Source: Anaeromassilibacillus stercoravium (lineage in GTDB: Bacteria > Bacillota > Clostridia > Oscillospirales > Acutalibacteraceae). From it: a stretch of DNA of 64,000 nucleotides. Location of the stretch: NCBI GenBank assembly GCA_019118845.1, contig DWYE01000033.1:3960-67959 (forward strand). Direction: 5' to 3'. The translations under genes and the position numbers were made by a program. The notes beneath the pieces are model-generated. The model did no database searches, was not told the origin of the DNA, and was given only the letters and a program-made list of their open reading frames with translations. This document shows positions 10,048 through 18,306 of this stretch, one piece after another; position 1 is the stretch's first letter; every line of letters begins with the position of its first letter.

Positions 10048-10470
10048 ATGTTGGAGCAAACCTTTCGTGAAATCTATACGAAGTTTAAGCTGAATTTTTA
10101 TAAAAATATTTTCCACACGATGGATCAATCCAACAATCGGCTGAGTGCTACGGAGGCCTTTTCTGTAGAGGTGATCTATGCAATGAAAGGGCCAACGATC
10201 CGGGAGTTTGCCGATTTTGTCAATATTTCGCAGCCGAACGCCACGTATAAGATCAATTCCCTTGTGAGGAAAGGCTATATCAACAAGGTCAATTCCGCGT
10301 CGGATAAGCGCGAATACCATCTGGAGGTCACGCAGAAGTTCTTGGACTATTACCGTATAAACGATAGTTATATCCATGAAGTGATGGAAAACATCCGAAA
10401 ACGTTTTGCCCCGGAAGATGTGAAGCGGCTGGAAGAAATTCTGCGAGTAATTGCGGACGAATTGATGTGA
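10048..10470 (+). CDS. MarR-family transcriptional regulator
   Basis: The 140-residue protein has the winged helix-turn-helix layout of MarR proteins: PTIREFADFVNISQPNATYK gives the recognition helix region, then KGYINKVNSASDKREYHLEVT forms the wing with the usual S-x-x-D-x-R. It is expected to bind DNA as a dimer and respond to a small ligand. ATG 10048 was chosen because AAGGAG stands 6-7 bases upstream; the frame continues upstream without an SD. It stands alone with its own promoter and terminator, just before an NSS transporter gene it might regulate. The ligand is unknown. Confidence 0.8.
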   Translation: MLEQTFREIYTKFKLNFYKNIFHTMDQSNNRLSATEAFSVEVIYAMKGPTIREFADFVNISQPNATYKINSLVRKGYINKVNSASDKREYHLEVTQKFLDYYRINDSYIHEVMENIRKRFAPEDVKRLEEILRVIADELM

Positions 10471-10562
10471 CGGGCGGCCATTGGTGGATTCATAACTCCC
10501 ATGCAAACCGGCCCCGGATGCATATTTTTAGATGTGCTTCAAAAGGAAAAATCTATGATGAG

Positions 10563-10601
10563 AAAATCCTGTTTCAAACATGGTCTTTGAAACAGGATTT
10601 T
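10563..10601 (+). terminator. Bidirectional-type terminator hairpin
   Basis: AAAATCCTGTTTCAAA (10563-10578) pairs perfectly with 10586-10601 around a 7-base loop, ending in a T run. It lies about 90 bases after the MarR gene. Confidence 0.75.
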
Positions 10602-10621
10602 CTATGGGGAAAAATTGTAAG

Positions 10622-10673
10622 CCATTTGGAACGCCTCTGCCACAGGAGACGCCGGGAGAGGCGTTTCAAATGG
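10622..10673. repeat. Long inverted repeat upstream of the transporter promoter
   Basis: A 17-base arm (10622-10638) pairs with 10657-10673 with one G-U wobble and an 18-base loop. No T tract follows, so it is not an ordinary terminator. It lies 50 bases upstream of the transporter promoter and could be a regulator site or an RNA element. Confidence 0.6.
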
Positions 10674-10723
10674 AAGAGGTCTCGTCCAATTGGCAAAAAG
10701 AAATATGAAATTTGTAAATTTAG

Positions 10724-10752
10724 TTGAAAAATTGTGCAAAATATGTCATAAT
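10724..10752 (+). promoter_or_regulatory. Promoter of the NSS transporter gene
   Basis: TTGAAA (10724-10729), 17-base spacer, CATAAT (10747-10752), about 60 bases before the GTG start. Confidence 0.65.
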
Positions 10753-10813
10753 GGAGTCCCGTTGAACTGTAATGGCGGAATGACAAATAAATAGGAAATG
10801 AGGAGGAGCTTTT

Positions 10814-12169
10814 GTGGAAAAAAGTAGGAGTAGTTTTTCTGGAAGGATTGGCTTTGTGCTCGCAGCTGCGGGTTCTGCCGTTGGCTTAGGGAATATTTGG
10901 CGGTTTCCATATTTAGAGGCAAAATATGGCGGAGGTATTTTTCTCCTGGTTTATGTGATTTTGGCGATTACATTTGGTTTTTCCCTGATGATCGCAGAAA
11001 TAGCACTTGGGCGGAAAACGGGGCTGAGTGCAGTTGGAGCATATCGAGCGTTAAATAAAAAATATTCCTTTATAGGGACGTTAACGTCCGTTGTGCCGAT
11101 GATTATTTTGCCCTATTATTGCGTGATTGGCGGTTGGGTCGTGAAGTATTTTGCCGCTTTTCTGAGTGGCCAGGGAAATGCGGCGGCAGGCGAAACCTAT
11201 TTTGCCAATTTTACGGCTCAAACGGCACAGCCGATCGTTTGGTTCTGTGTTTATGCCATCGCAACAGCAGTCGTCGTGTTGCTTGGAGTGGAGAAAGGCG
11301 TGGAAAAGGTCAGTAAGATTCTGATGCCCTTCCTGGTCGTTTTATCCATTGCCGTTGCCGCGTATACAGTTTGCATGCCCGGCGCTATAGAGGGCGTAAA
11401 ATATTATCTATTCCCGGATTTTAGCAAATTTTCTACTACAACGGTGCTGGCAGCTTTGGGACAACTGTTTTATTCGATGTCCTTAGCAATGGGAATTATG
11501 ATTACTTATGGCTCCTATATGAAAAAGGATGCGGACATGGAAAAATCTGTGGGACAGATTGAGATCTTTGACACGGGAATTGCTTTTTTGGCGGGCCTAA
11601 TGATTGTCCCTGCGGTCTTTGTCTTCTCCGGTGGGGACCAAGCGCAGTTAAGCGCCGGCCCAAGCTTGATGTTTATCACACTTCCGAAAGTATTCGCCAG
11701 CATGCCGTTGGGCGGATTGATCGGCAGCGCTTTTTTCCTGCTGGTCCTATTTGCAGCACTGACCTCTTCAATTTCCCTGATGGAGACGGTTGTCTCCATT
11801 TTGCAGGATAAATTCCAATGGAGCCGCCGTATGGCATGTATGATCGTGATCATTGGAATGCTGCTTATTGGAATTCCGACGTCGCTCGGCTTTGGCATTT
11901 GGGACTTTATTCAGCCTTTGGGAATGTCCATTTTGGATTTCTTTGACTTTATCAGCAATAGCGTTCTAATGCCCATCGTGGCTTTCCTGACCTGCATCTT
12001 TATTGGGTTTGTTGTGAAGCCCGATCTTGTAGTGGAGGAAGTAAGGCTATCTTCCAAATTTAAGAGGGAAAAACTGTTCCGAGTGATGATTAAGTATGTC
12101 GCGCCAATTTTTATTGTTGCAATTCTGGTCAGTTCCGTGCTGAATTCGCTGAGGATTATAACCATCTGA
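10814..12169 (+). CDS. Sodium-dependent symporter of the NSS (SNF) family
   Basis: This 451-residue integral membrane protein opens with the NSS signature (GFVLAAAGSAVGLGNIWRFPY), in which the unwound first helix binds sodium and substrate. About 11 hydrophobic segments follow, as in bacterial LeuT/MhsT-type carriers. It should import an amino acid or related amine with sodium across the cytoplasmic membrane. The GTG start at 10814 follows GAGGAGG. The gene has its own promoter and a strong terminator. The nearby MarR gene is a possible regulator. The substrate cannot be told from sequence. Confidence 0.9.
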   Translation: MEKSRSSFSGRIGFVLAAAGSAVGLGNIWRFPYLEAKYGGGIFLLVYVILAITFGFSLMIAEIALGRKTGLSAVGAYRALNKKYSFIGTLTSVVPMIILPYYCVIGGWVVKYFAAFLSGQGNAAAGETYFANFTAQTAQPIVWFCVYAIATAVVVLLGVEKGVEKVSKILMPFLVVLSIAVAAYTVCMPGAIEGVKYYLFPDFSKFSTTTVLAALGQLFYSMSLAMGIMITYGSYMKKDADMEKSVGQIEIFDTGIAFLAGLMIVPAVFVFSGGDQAQLSAGPSLMFITLPKVFASMPLGGLIGSAFFLLVLFAALTSSISLMETVVSILQDKFQWSRRMACMIVIIGMLLIGIPTSLGFGIWDFIQPLGMSILDFFDFISNSVLMPIVAFLTCIFIGFVVKPDLVVEEVRLSSKFKREKLFRVMIKYVAPIFIVAILVSSVLNSLRIITI

Positions 12170-12182
12170 TTGAAAGAAAAAG

Positions 12183-12219
12183 GGACGCCGCCCGGAGTCT
12201 ATCCGGGCGGCGTCCTTCT
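12183..12219. terminator. GC-rich terminator between convergent genes
   Basis: GGACGCCGCCCGG (12183-12195) pairs perfectly with 12203-12215 around a 7-base loop. It has T residues on the plus side and an A run before it, so it can serve the transporter and the converging ABC gene. Confidence 0.85.
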
Positions 12220-12274
12220 GTGTAAAAGGCCTGTGTTTGTATTCAGGAATGCGCAGGCAGGGAAGAAGCTACGT

Positions 12275-14014
12275 TTATGCTTCCAGACCTTCAAACTGCA
12301 TGTTGTAATATTTTGCATAGATCCCATTTTTTGCGAGAAGCGTTTTGTGATCCCCGCGCTCCTGAATCCCATCGTCGTCCAGGACGAGGATTTCATCCGC
12401 GTTTCGGATCGTGGAAAGACGGTGGGCAATGACAATGGTGGTGCGGTTTTTGGCGAGCCGTTCCAGGCTTTGTTGGATATGCTGTTCACTTTCATTGTCC
12501 AAGGCGGAAGTTGCCTCATCGAGGATCAAAATTTTGGGGTTCTTTAAGAATACCCGTGCGATGGATAAGCGCTGTTTTTGGCCGCCGGAAAGCCGTGTCC
12601 CGCGTTCCCCAACGTCGGTGTCGTACCCATCCGGAAGGCTGACAATAAAATCGTGGATATTGGCATTTTTGGCAGCTTCGATGATTTCCTCCATGGTTGC
12701 ATCCGGCTTCCCATAGGCGATATTCTCCCGGATGGTGCCGCCGAACATATAGACGTCCTGTTGGACAATCCCAATCGCGCTGCGCAGGCTTTTGAGGGTT
12801 AAACTGCGCACATCTTTTCCGTCTACGGACACAGAGCCCTCCGTTACATCATAAAACCTGGGAAGCAGGGAACAAAGGGTGGTCTTCCCGCCGCCGGACG
12901 GCCCGACCAACGCGATGGTTTTTCCCGCCTCGATATGGATCTGGATGTTTTGCAGCACATTGCTGGAATCGTCATAGCTGAACGAAACATTCTGATAGTC
13001 GATCGTTCCCTGCACATCGGTAAGCTCCTGTGCATCGGGGGCATCCACAATTTCCGGCTGTGTTTCCACCACCTCTAAAAAGCGCTTGAAACCGGAATAG
13101 CCCTTTTGGAACATCTCCGTGAACTCAATGAGCACATCGATGGGGTTGATAAAAATGTTGATGTAGAGCGCATAAACGGCCAGGTCCGTCAAGAGGATAT
13201 CGCCGCGGGCGACAAAGTAGCCGCCGGACACAAGCACGGTGGTAAATAGAATCCCCTGAAAGAAATTATTCCCCGCGTGATAACTGCCCATGCGCCGGTA
13301 ATTCCGCTCCTTGGAGTCGAGGAATTCAAGGTTGCTCTTTTCGAATTTTTTCTGTTCCAATTCCTCGTTGGCAAAGGACTTTACCACGCGGATGCCAGCC
13401 AGGCTGTCCTGGACCCGTGAGTTGACGCCGGCGATTTTCCGGCGATTGTCCATAAAGACCGCGCGCATCTTTTTGTTTTGGTCGATGCAAAAGAGCAGCA
13501 TGATGAGCGTAACCGCGGCCAGAATCAGCGTCATCGGCACGTTGATCCAGAGCAGGAGCGCAAAGGAGCCGAGAATCTTTAACAGCGAGATGAAAATATT
13601 CTCCGGGCCATGGTGTGCCAGCTCCGAGATGTCAAACAGATCCGAGACCAATTTGCTCATCATTTCGCCGGTATTGTTGCGGTCGTAGTATGAAAAGGAA
13701 AGGCGTTGGAAATGATCGAACAGGTCCTGGCGCATATCGCTCTCCATGCGCGCGCCCATGACGTGGCCCTGATAGGTGATATAATACCGGCCCAGGAAGC
13801 GGAGAAAATACATCACCAACAGCCCAATCGCCATCCAGGGGAGAATCCGATAGATTGCCTGCGCGCCGTGCGCAAAGAGATCCTTGGTGGCCCAGTTTAG
13901 AATTTGGGGGAATGCCAGGTCAACTGCGCTGACCAGCAGTGCGCAAAACATGTCCATCCAAAAGACGGATTGATACGGCTTATAGTATTTGACAAATTTT
14001 TTGAAAACGTGCAT
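12275..14014 (-). CDS. ABC transporter, fused permease and ATP-binding protein
   Basis: This 579-residue half-transporter has a type I exporter membrane domain with six helices (about 1-310) followed by a nucleotide-binding domain. Walker A (GPSGGGKTT) lies near residue 369; the Q-loop (GIVQQDVYMF), signature LSGGQKQR, Walker B (ILILDEATSALD) and H-loop (VIAHRLST) are all intact. It should form homo- or heterodimers exporting a lipid, peptide or drug. ATG 14014 follows GAGGAGGT. The upstream cyclophilin gene is separated by a long hairpin, so the two are probably distinct units. The cargo is unknown. Confidence 0.9.
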   Translation of the reverse strand: MHVFKKFVKYYKPYQSVFWMDMFCALLVSAVDLAFPQILNWATKDLFAHGAQAIYRILPWMAIGLLVMYFLRFLGRYYITYQGHVMGARMESDMRQDLFDHFQRLSFSYYDRNNTGEMMSKLVSDLFDISELAHHGPENIFISLLKILGSFALLLWINVPMTLILAAVTLIMLLFCIDQNKKMRAVFMDNRRKIAGVNSRVQDSLAGIRVVKSFANEELEQKKFEKSNLEFLDSKERNYRRMGSYHAGNNFFQGILFTTVLVSGGYFVARGDILLTDLAVYALYINIFINPIDVLIEFTEMFQKGYSGFKRFLEVVETQPEIVDAPDAQELTDVQGTIDYQNVSFSYDDSSNVLQNIQIHIEAGKTIALVGPSGGGKTTLCSLLPRFYDVTEGSVSVDGKDVRSLTLKSLRSAIGIVQQDVYMFGGTIRENIAYGKPDATMEEIIEAAKNANIHDFIVSLPDGYDTDVGERGTRLSGGQKQRLSIARVFLKNPKILILDEATSALDNESEQHIQQSLERLAKNRTTIVIAHRLSTIRNADEILVLDDDGIQERGDHKTLLAKNGIYAKYYNMQFEGLEA

Positions 14015-14074
14015 AGTACCTCCTCAATGCAAATGAAAACGATCAGAGGGAAAACTCCCGCACAGCTTCCCTCA

Positions 14075-14125
14075 AAAGGGAAACATATCCCAAATCTGTT
14101 CCAGATTCAGGATATGTTTCCCTTT
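14075..14125. terminator. Nested long hairpin between ppi and ABC genes
   Basis: AAAGGGAAACATATCC (14075-14090) pairs with 14110-14125, and inside it AATCTG pairs with CAGATT around TTC, so nearly the whole 51 bases fold into one hairpin. It acts as a terminator for the leftward cyclophilin gene. Confidence 0.8.
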
Positions 14126-14153
14126 ACAATCGATCAAATAGTTTTTTCGTCCC

Positions 14154-14669
14154 TTAAACTTTTTCCGGTTCAGGATAGGACTCTCCAAAGGTTTCCACTG
14201 TAATGGATTTGATGGTCTGCTCTTCATAAGGCCGGTCGCTGTAATCCCGGCTGACGTTTACAATGCGGTCGGCTTCCTCCATGCCGGAAATCACCTTGCC
14301 AAAGGCGGCATACTGCCCGTCCAGGTGTGGGGCGTCTTCCACCATGATAAAAAACTGGGAACCGGCGGAGTTGGGATTCATGGCGCGCGCCATGGAAAGG
14401 ACGCCGCGCGTATGCTTAAGGTTGTTTGGGAAACCGTTTCCGGAGAACTCTCCTTTGATGCTGTAGCCGGGGCCGCCCATTCCGGTGCCCTGCGGGTCGC
14501 CACCCTGGATCATAAAACCGGGGATGACCCGATGGAAGATGGTGCCGTTGTAAAAACCCTTCCCAGCGAGGGAGACGAAATTGTTCACCGTATTTGGAGC
14601 AATTTCCGGATACAACTCGGCTTTGATAACCCCTTCATTGGTTTCAATTGTGATAATGGGATGCTGCAT
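14154..14669 (-). CDS. Cyclophilin-type peptidyl-prolyl cis-trans isomerase
   Basis: This 171-residue single-domain cyclophilin catalyses proline isomerisation during protein folding. The core is complete: FHRVIPGFMIQGGDPQGTG holds the catalytic Arg/Phe/Gln, and then come MARAMNPNSAGSQFFI, LDGQYAAFGKV and the C-terminal IKSITVE strand. There is no signal peptide, so it is cytoplasmic. The start at 14669 (MQHP) is preferred over 14687 because GGAGAG lies 7-8 bases before it and falls inside the longer frame. Confidence 0.9.
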   Translation of the reverse strand: MQHPIITIETNEGVIKAELYPEIAPNTVNNFVSLAGKGFYNGTIFHRVIPGFMIQGGDPQGTGMGGPGYSIKGEFSGNGFPNNLKHTRGVLSMARAMNPNSAGSQFFIMVEDAPHLDGQYAAFGKVISGMEEADRIVNVSRDYSDRPYEEQTIKSITVETFGESYPEPEKV

Positions 14670-15172
14670 AGTGCTCTCTCCTTCCATTGACCATTTGCAC
14701 GATTCTTTATACCATATAGAGAGGCCGGATGGCCTCCCGTTTGAACAGAAAACGCCTTGCGGTTTCTGTTATGGTTTCATGTTCCCCTAGGCGTTGGAAG
14801 GCGGCGAACTTTCTGTGATGCCGGATTTCATTTGCGCCAGGAGATACCGTGAAGATATTATAACGTGCTTTTCCGGAATCATCAAGGCGGCGCCACTATT
14901 TTTCGATATAGAAAAGGATTTTCTTTTTTCGAGCCCCTATGCTATAATGGAAAAAGCTTTTGGAAAGCTATGACTTGGAAACAGGACCGATTAGGGATTG
15001 TCTACCAAGGAGAAAGAGGCTTTCCTTTTTAGGAAGACCGTATCAAACCCAGAGGTTTTCAATTTGCTGGAGAATGGTAAAAAATCGTTTTTCCGCGTTA
15101 ATAGCGTTAATAGATACCTCTAACGCGGACGGATCATAGGAATCGAAATGCTATCAATGAAAGGGAAGATGT
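14670..15172 (+). other. Intergenic region with leader features of the exonuclease III gene
   Basis: There is no credible gene in these 500 bases. A TATAAT at 14943-14948 with a weak -35 could start a leader of about 220 bases. Near its end lie two tandem GCGTTAATA copies (15095-15112) and an inverted repeat CCGCGTTA (15093-15100) / TAACGCGG (15121-15128), which could be an operator or RNA hairpin. Confidence 0.4.
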
Positions 15173-15958
15173 ATGTTGAAATTGATCTCCTGGAATGTCA
15201 ATGGCCTGCGGGCTTGTCTAAATAAAGGGTTTTTGGATTACTTCCACGCGGCAGACGCAGACGTCTTTTGCCTCCAAGAGACGAAAATGCAGCCGGACCA
15301 GGCGCAAATCGACCTGCCAGGCTACCAACAGTACTGGAATTCTGCGTTAAAGAAAGGGTACTCTGGCACGGCAGTCTTTACCCGGCTGGAACCGCTTTCG
15401 GTACAATATGGGATCGGTGCGGAGGAGCACGAAGGGGAAGGGCGCGCAATCACCCTCGAATTCCCCGATTTTTATCTTGTGACCGTGTACACGCCCAATG
15501 CACAGCGCGAATTGGCGCGCATTGATTACCGCATGGAATGGGAGGACGCCTTCCGCGCCTATGTGAAAGGGTTGGATGAGAAGAAGCCGGTGGTGATCTG
15601 CGGGGATATGAACGTAGCGCATCAGGAGATCGACCTGAAGAATCCAAAGACCAACCGGGGGAACGCAGGATTTTCCGACCAGGAGCGCGGTAAGATGACC
15701 GAACTTTTGGACAGTGGTTTTATAGATACCTTCCGGTGGCTACACCCTGATCTCACGGGAGCTTATACGTGGTGGAGTTACATGTTTCACGCGAGGGAAA
15801 AGAACGCCGGTTGGCGCATTGACTATTTCTTGGTTTCGGAACGGCTGCGTGACCGGGTACAGGCCAGCGAGATCCATGCCGAGGTGATGGGAAGCGACCA
15901 TTGCCCCGTGGAACTCCTTCTGCAAGATGCATCCGGTGGGAAAAGGCTCTCTGTATAA
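15173..15958 (+). CDS. xth: Exodeoxyribonuclease III (AP endonuclease)
   Basis: This 261-residue enzyme of the ExoIII/APE1 family cleaves DNA at abasic sites and trims 3' ends in base excision repair. All family blocks are visible: LISWNVNGLRA at the start, CLQETKM with the metal-binding Glu, YSGTAVFTR, VTVYTPNAQ, ICGDMNVAHQEIDL with Asp/Asn, TWWSYMFHAREKNAGWRIDYFLVS, and GSDHCPVEL with the catalytic Asp-His. The length is normal. ATG 15173 has GGGAAGATG upstream. It is encoded alone; the next gene converges and is separated by a terminator. Confidence 0.95.
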   Translation: MLKLISWNVNGLRACLNKGFLDYFHAADADVFCLQETKMQPDQAQIDLPGYQQYWNSALKKGYSGTAVFTRLEPLSVQYGIGAEEHEGEGRAITLEFPDFYLVTVYTPNAQRELARIDYRMEWEDAFRAYVKGLDEKKPVVICGDMNVAHQEIDLKNPKTNRGNAGFSDQERGKMTELLDSGFIDTFRWLHPDLTGAYTWWSYMFHAREKNAGWRIDYFLVSERLRDRVQASEIHAEVMGSDHCPVELLLQDASGGKRLSV

Positions 15959-15980
15959 CAAGTTCATGGCAGATCGGTAG

Positions 15981-16021
15981 AAAAATAGCCGGGGGCCCTT
16001 TATTTTAGGACCGTCCCGGCT
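15981..16021 (-). terminator. Terminator of the DUF1836 gene (leftward)
   Basis: AGCCGGG (15987-15993) pairs with CCCGGCT (16015-16021) with extra pairing inside. Read leftward, the stem is followed by ATTTTTCT. Confidence 0.65.
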
Positions 16022-16057
16022 GTTTCATCGATGAACAGCGGCTGACGCCGGATGGAT

Positions 16058-16615
16058 TTATTCGGCGTTGCCATCTTCTTTTTTCTTTTTTGCCGCATCG
16101 AGTTCACTCAGAATTCGTTCCACGGTGGTGCGGCGTGCATCCGCCTCAATGGAAAGTTCAATTGCCAGGCGGGAAAGACCCGCTTCCCCTTCCGGCAAGG
16201 CGGACTCTACGCGCTTGCAGACATCCTGCAACGCGGTACTCTGTGCAGAGCAGAACCGCTCATACATATTGGCGCTGCTGTTGTCCTCCAATAGCCCTTT
16301 TAGAAGCATATCAATGTCGGGGATGGCAAGCACCGGTTTTAGCATGCAGATGACCGTCAGCATGGCCAAATGTTCGCGTGAATATTTCTTCTGTTCCGGG
16401 CGTGGAAGCACGCCGTCCTTGACGTAATTATTGATCATGCTGGAGGTTAGCAGGTTGGTATCCTCCGTGCGTGCCAATGGCTCCAATTGCTTATTCATAT
16501 AGGTCAGGACCTGATCCATATACAGATAGATTTCCGGAAGGCGGTCCCACTCTACCGGACGGTATTGTTGAATTCGTTCGATCCATTCCTGGATTCGATC
16601 GACAGCTTCGTTCAT
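16058..16615 (-). CDS. DUF1836 domain protein
   Basis: This 185-residue soluble protein matches the DUF1836 family of Firmicutes. The tract LTSSMINNYVKDGVLPRPEQKKYSREHL resembles a MerR-like winged helix, which suggests DNA binding, and the C-terminus is highly charged (KKKKEDGNAE). AAAGGAGTTCC lies just upstream of the ATG. The gene lies downstream of, and in the same direction as, the AraC gene (89-base gap). The function is unknown beyond the likely regulatory role. Confidence 0.8.
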   Translation of the reverse strand: MNEAVDRIQEWIERIQQYRPVEWDRLPEIYLYMDQVLTYMNKQLEPLARTEDTNLLTSSMINNYVKDGVLPRPEQKKYSREHLAMLTVICMLKPVLAIPDIDMLLKGLLEDNSSANMYERFCSAQSTALQDVCKRVESALPEGEAGLSRLAIELSIEADARRTTVERILSELDAAKKKKEDGNAE

Positions 16616-16704
16616 AGGAACTCCTTTCTGAGAAATGCTTGTAACGGAACGCAGGTCCGCGCAGGAATATCCCCGGTCGGTCGGGCATCCCGGTGTACAA
16701 ACAA

Positions 16705-17550
16705 TTAGGATGTAGATTCATTCTTTTTTTGATTCAGATAACGGCTGGGGGGAACCCCCATGTGCCGTTTGAAAACACGCGAAAAATACAGCTGATCGGA
16801 AAAACCAGTGGAATAGGCGACCTCTCCTACGGAAAGATTCCCCGCCTTGAGAAGCGCAGCCGCTTTGTTGATGCGGTAGCGCATTAAATACTCGTTCGGC
16901 GGCATGGAGACATGCTGCATGAAAATGCGGTACAAGTGGCTGCGGCTGATACCAGCGCTCTCCGCAACGTCCTCGATGTCGATGTCTCTCGAATAGTTAT
17001 AGTCGATAAATTTGATGGCCTTTTGTACGTACTCATAGCCTGTCGTCCGCTGCGTAGAAGCGTTTCCCAAATGGTCGATCAGTTCCGCCATAAAGAGGTA
17101 GAGACCTCCCAGCATGCGGGCTTCGGCAGCAGGGGTGGAACCGGATACATTGCAAATATCGGTTAACAGGCCCTCTAGCTTGCCATCATGTTCATAATGA
17201 AAGACAGGATTTTCTTCGTTTAACCCCGTTTGATCCACCAGCTGTTTGGCATCGCTGCCATTGAATCCCACCCAGCAATATTCCCATGGTTCTTCCGTAT
17301 CCGCGGCATAGGAGGCCACACAGGACGGTACGACCAAGAAGCCGTCCCCGACGGAAAGATTGTATTCATTTCCTTTAACAGAAAAAACGCCGCATCCAGA
17401 AACGATATAATGAATTAAATAATGATCGCGGATTGCGGGTCCCCAGCTGTGGCCCGCGGCGCAGCGCTGCACACCGCAACTGTACACCGCAAGCCCCAAA
17501 TTGTTGTGGTGGGGCACCTTAAAGGAACGCCGGAATTCTTCGTTCGTCAT
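16705..17550 (-). CDS. AraC-family transcriptional regulator with cupin domain
   Basis: The 281-residue protein has an N-terminal cupin-like ligand-binding domain (about 20-150, with HYIVSGCGVFSVKG and LSVGDGFLVVP) and a C-terminal double helix-turn-helix (about 180-275): IEDVAESAGISRSHLYRIF and then LSVGEVAYSTGFSDQLYFSRVFKRHMGVPPSRY, the classic AraC signature. Such MsmR/RhaS-like proteins usually control sugar-use genes. GGAGGG lies upstream of the ATG. It is transcribed away from the oadG-oadB pair, sharing a 295-base divergent region, so it may control that pair or its own gene. The inducer is unknown. Confidence 0.9.
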   Translation of the reverse strand: MTNEEFRRSFKVPHHNNLGLAVYSCGVQRCAAGHSWGPAIRDHYLIHYIVSGCGVFSVKGNEYNLSVGDGFLVVPSCVASYAADTEEPWEYCWVGFNGSDAKQLVDQTGLNEENPVFHYEHDGKLEGLLTDICNVSGSTPAAEARMLGGLYLFMAELIDHLGNASTQRTTGYEYVQKAIKFIDYNYSRDIDIEDVAESAGISRSHLYRIFMQHVSMPPNEYLMRYRINKAAALLKAGNLSVGEVAYSTGFSDQLYFSRVFKRHMGVPPSRYLNQKKNESTS

Positions 17551-17670
17551 GCCAATCCCTCCAATGAAACGCGGGTGTTGGGTATTTCTATTATAATTCC
17601 TCGGGCGCTTTTGTGCAATGACTCTGTGGCAATTATCGAAAAAGAAAACCTAAATTATACCAAAAATTCA

Positions 17671-17699
17671 TTGAAATTGGTCTTGTTATCGGTTATAAT
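17671..17699 (+). promoter_or_regulatory. Promoter of oadG-oadB
   Basis: TTGAAA (17671-17676), 17-base spacer, TATAAT (17694-17699). A small hairpin AGGGTGG (17781-17787) / CCACCCT (17801-17807) lies in the leader before the start; it lacks a T tract. Confidence 0.75.
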
Positions 17700-17845
17700 A
17701 TGAATTGTTATTTATGAATTTTTTAATACATAGTAAATATATTGTTTAAAATTGAGATATGCCAGATGTAAAGCACTTAAAGGGTGGTTTGTTTTTCGAT
17801 CCACCCTATTGTATATTATCTTTAAGGAAGAATGGGGAAATTCAA

Positions 17846-18217
17846 ATGGATCCACAAAATGAAGCATTGCTCTCATTAACAATACTGCTGACCGGCCTTG
17901 TGGTGGTATTTGCCGTATTGATCTTTTTGATCTTGATTATCAATGTCTATGGCAATATCATTTACAAGGTAACGCAAAAGCGGCACAAAGGAAAAGACAA
18001 AACAGAAGATGTTCGTGCGCCTGTTTCTGCACCGGAACCTGCTCCCATTGAGGTAGAGGAGGGAATCCCCGGCGAGGTGGTTGCGGCCATTTCTGCAGCG
18101 GTCTATATGACATGCGGCGATTCCGCTCCCGTGATCCGTTCCGTTAAGCGTGCTGCCACAAATCCGCGTTCCCTTTGGGGGGAAGCGGGCAGGCTGGAAA
18201 ATACACGCCCCTTCTAA
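17846..18217 (+). CDS. OadG-family gamma/delta subunit of a sodium-pumping decarboxylase
   Basis: The 123-residue protein has a single N-terminal membrane helix (LTILLTGLVVVFAVLIFLILIINVYG), a charged Pro/Glu-rich linker and a C-terminal tail ending in WGEAGRLENTRPF, the pattern of the small subunit that ties the biotin-dependent carboxytransferase to the membrane pump. ATG 17846 (MDPQNE) is favoured over an in-frame start at 17759, since a GGGG lies 8 bases upstream and the extra residues do not look like this family. oadB follows 89 bases later. No alpha subunit or biotin carrier is encoded here. Confidence 0.8.
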   Translation: MDPQNEALLSLTILLTGLVVVFAVLIFLILIINVYGNIIYKVTQKRHKGKDKTEDVRAPVSAPEPAPIEVEEGIPGEVVAAISAAVYMTCGDSAPVIRSVKRAATNPRSLWGEAGRLENTRPF

Positions 18218-18306
18218 AACAACGATTGATTATGTAAGGAATGTTTTTGTAACGGACAGGCCATTCAGCCTGACACAATTTGAAAAAGAAAGGGCTGACA
18301 TTTTCA

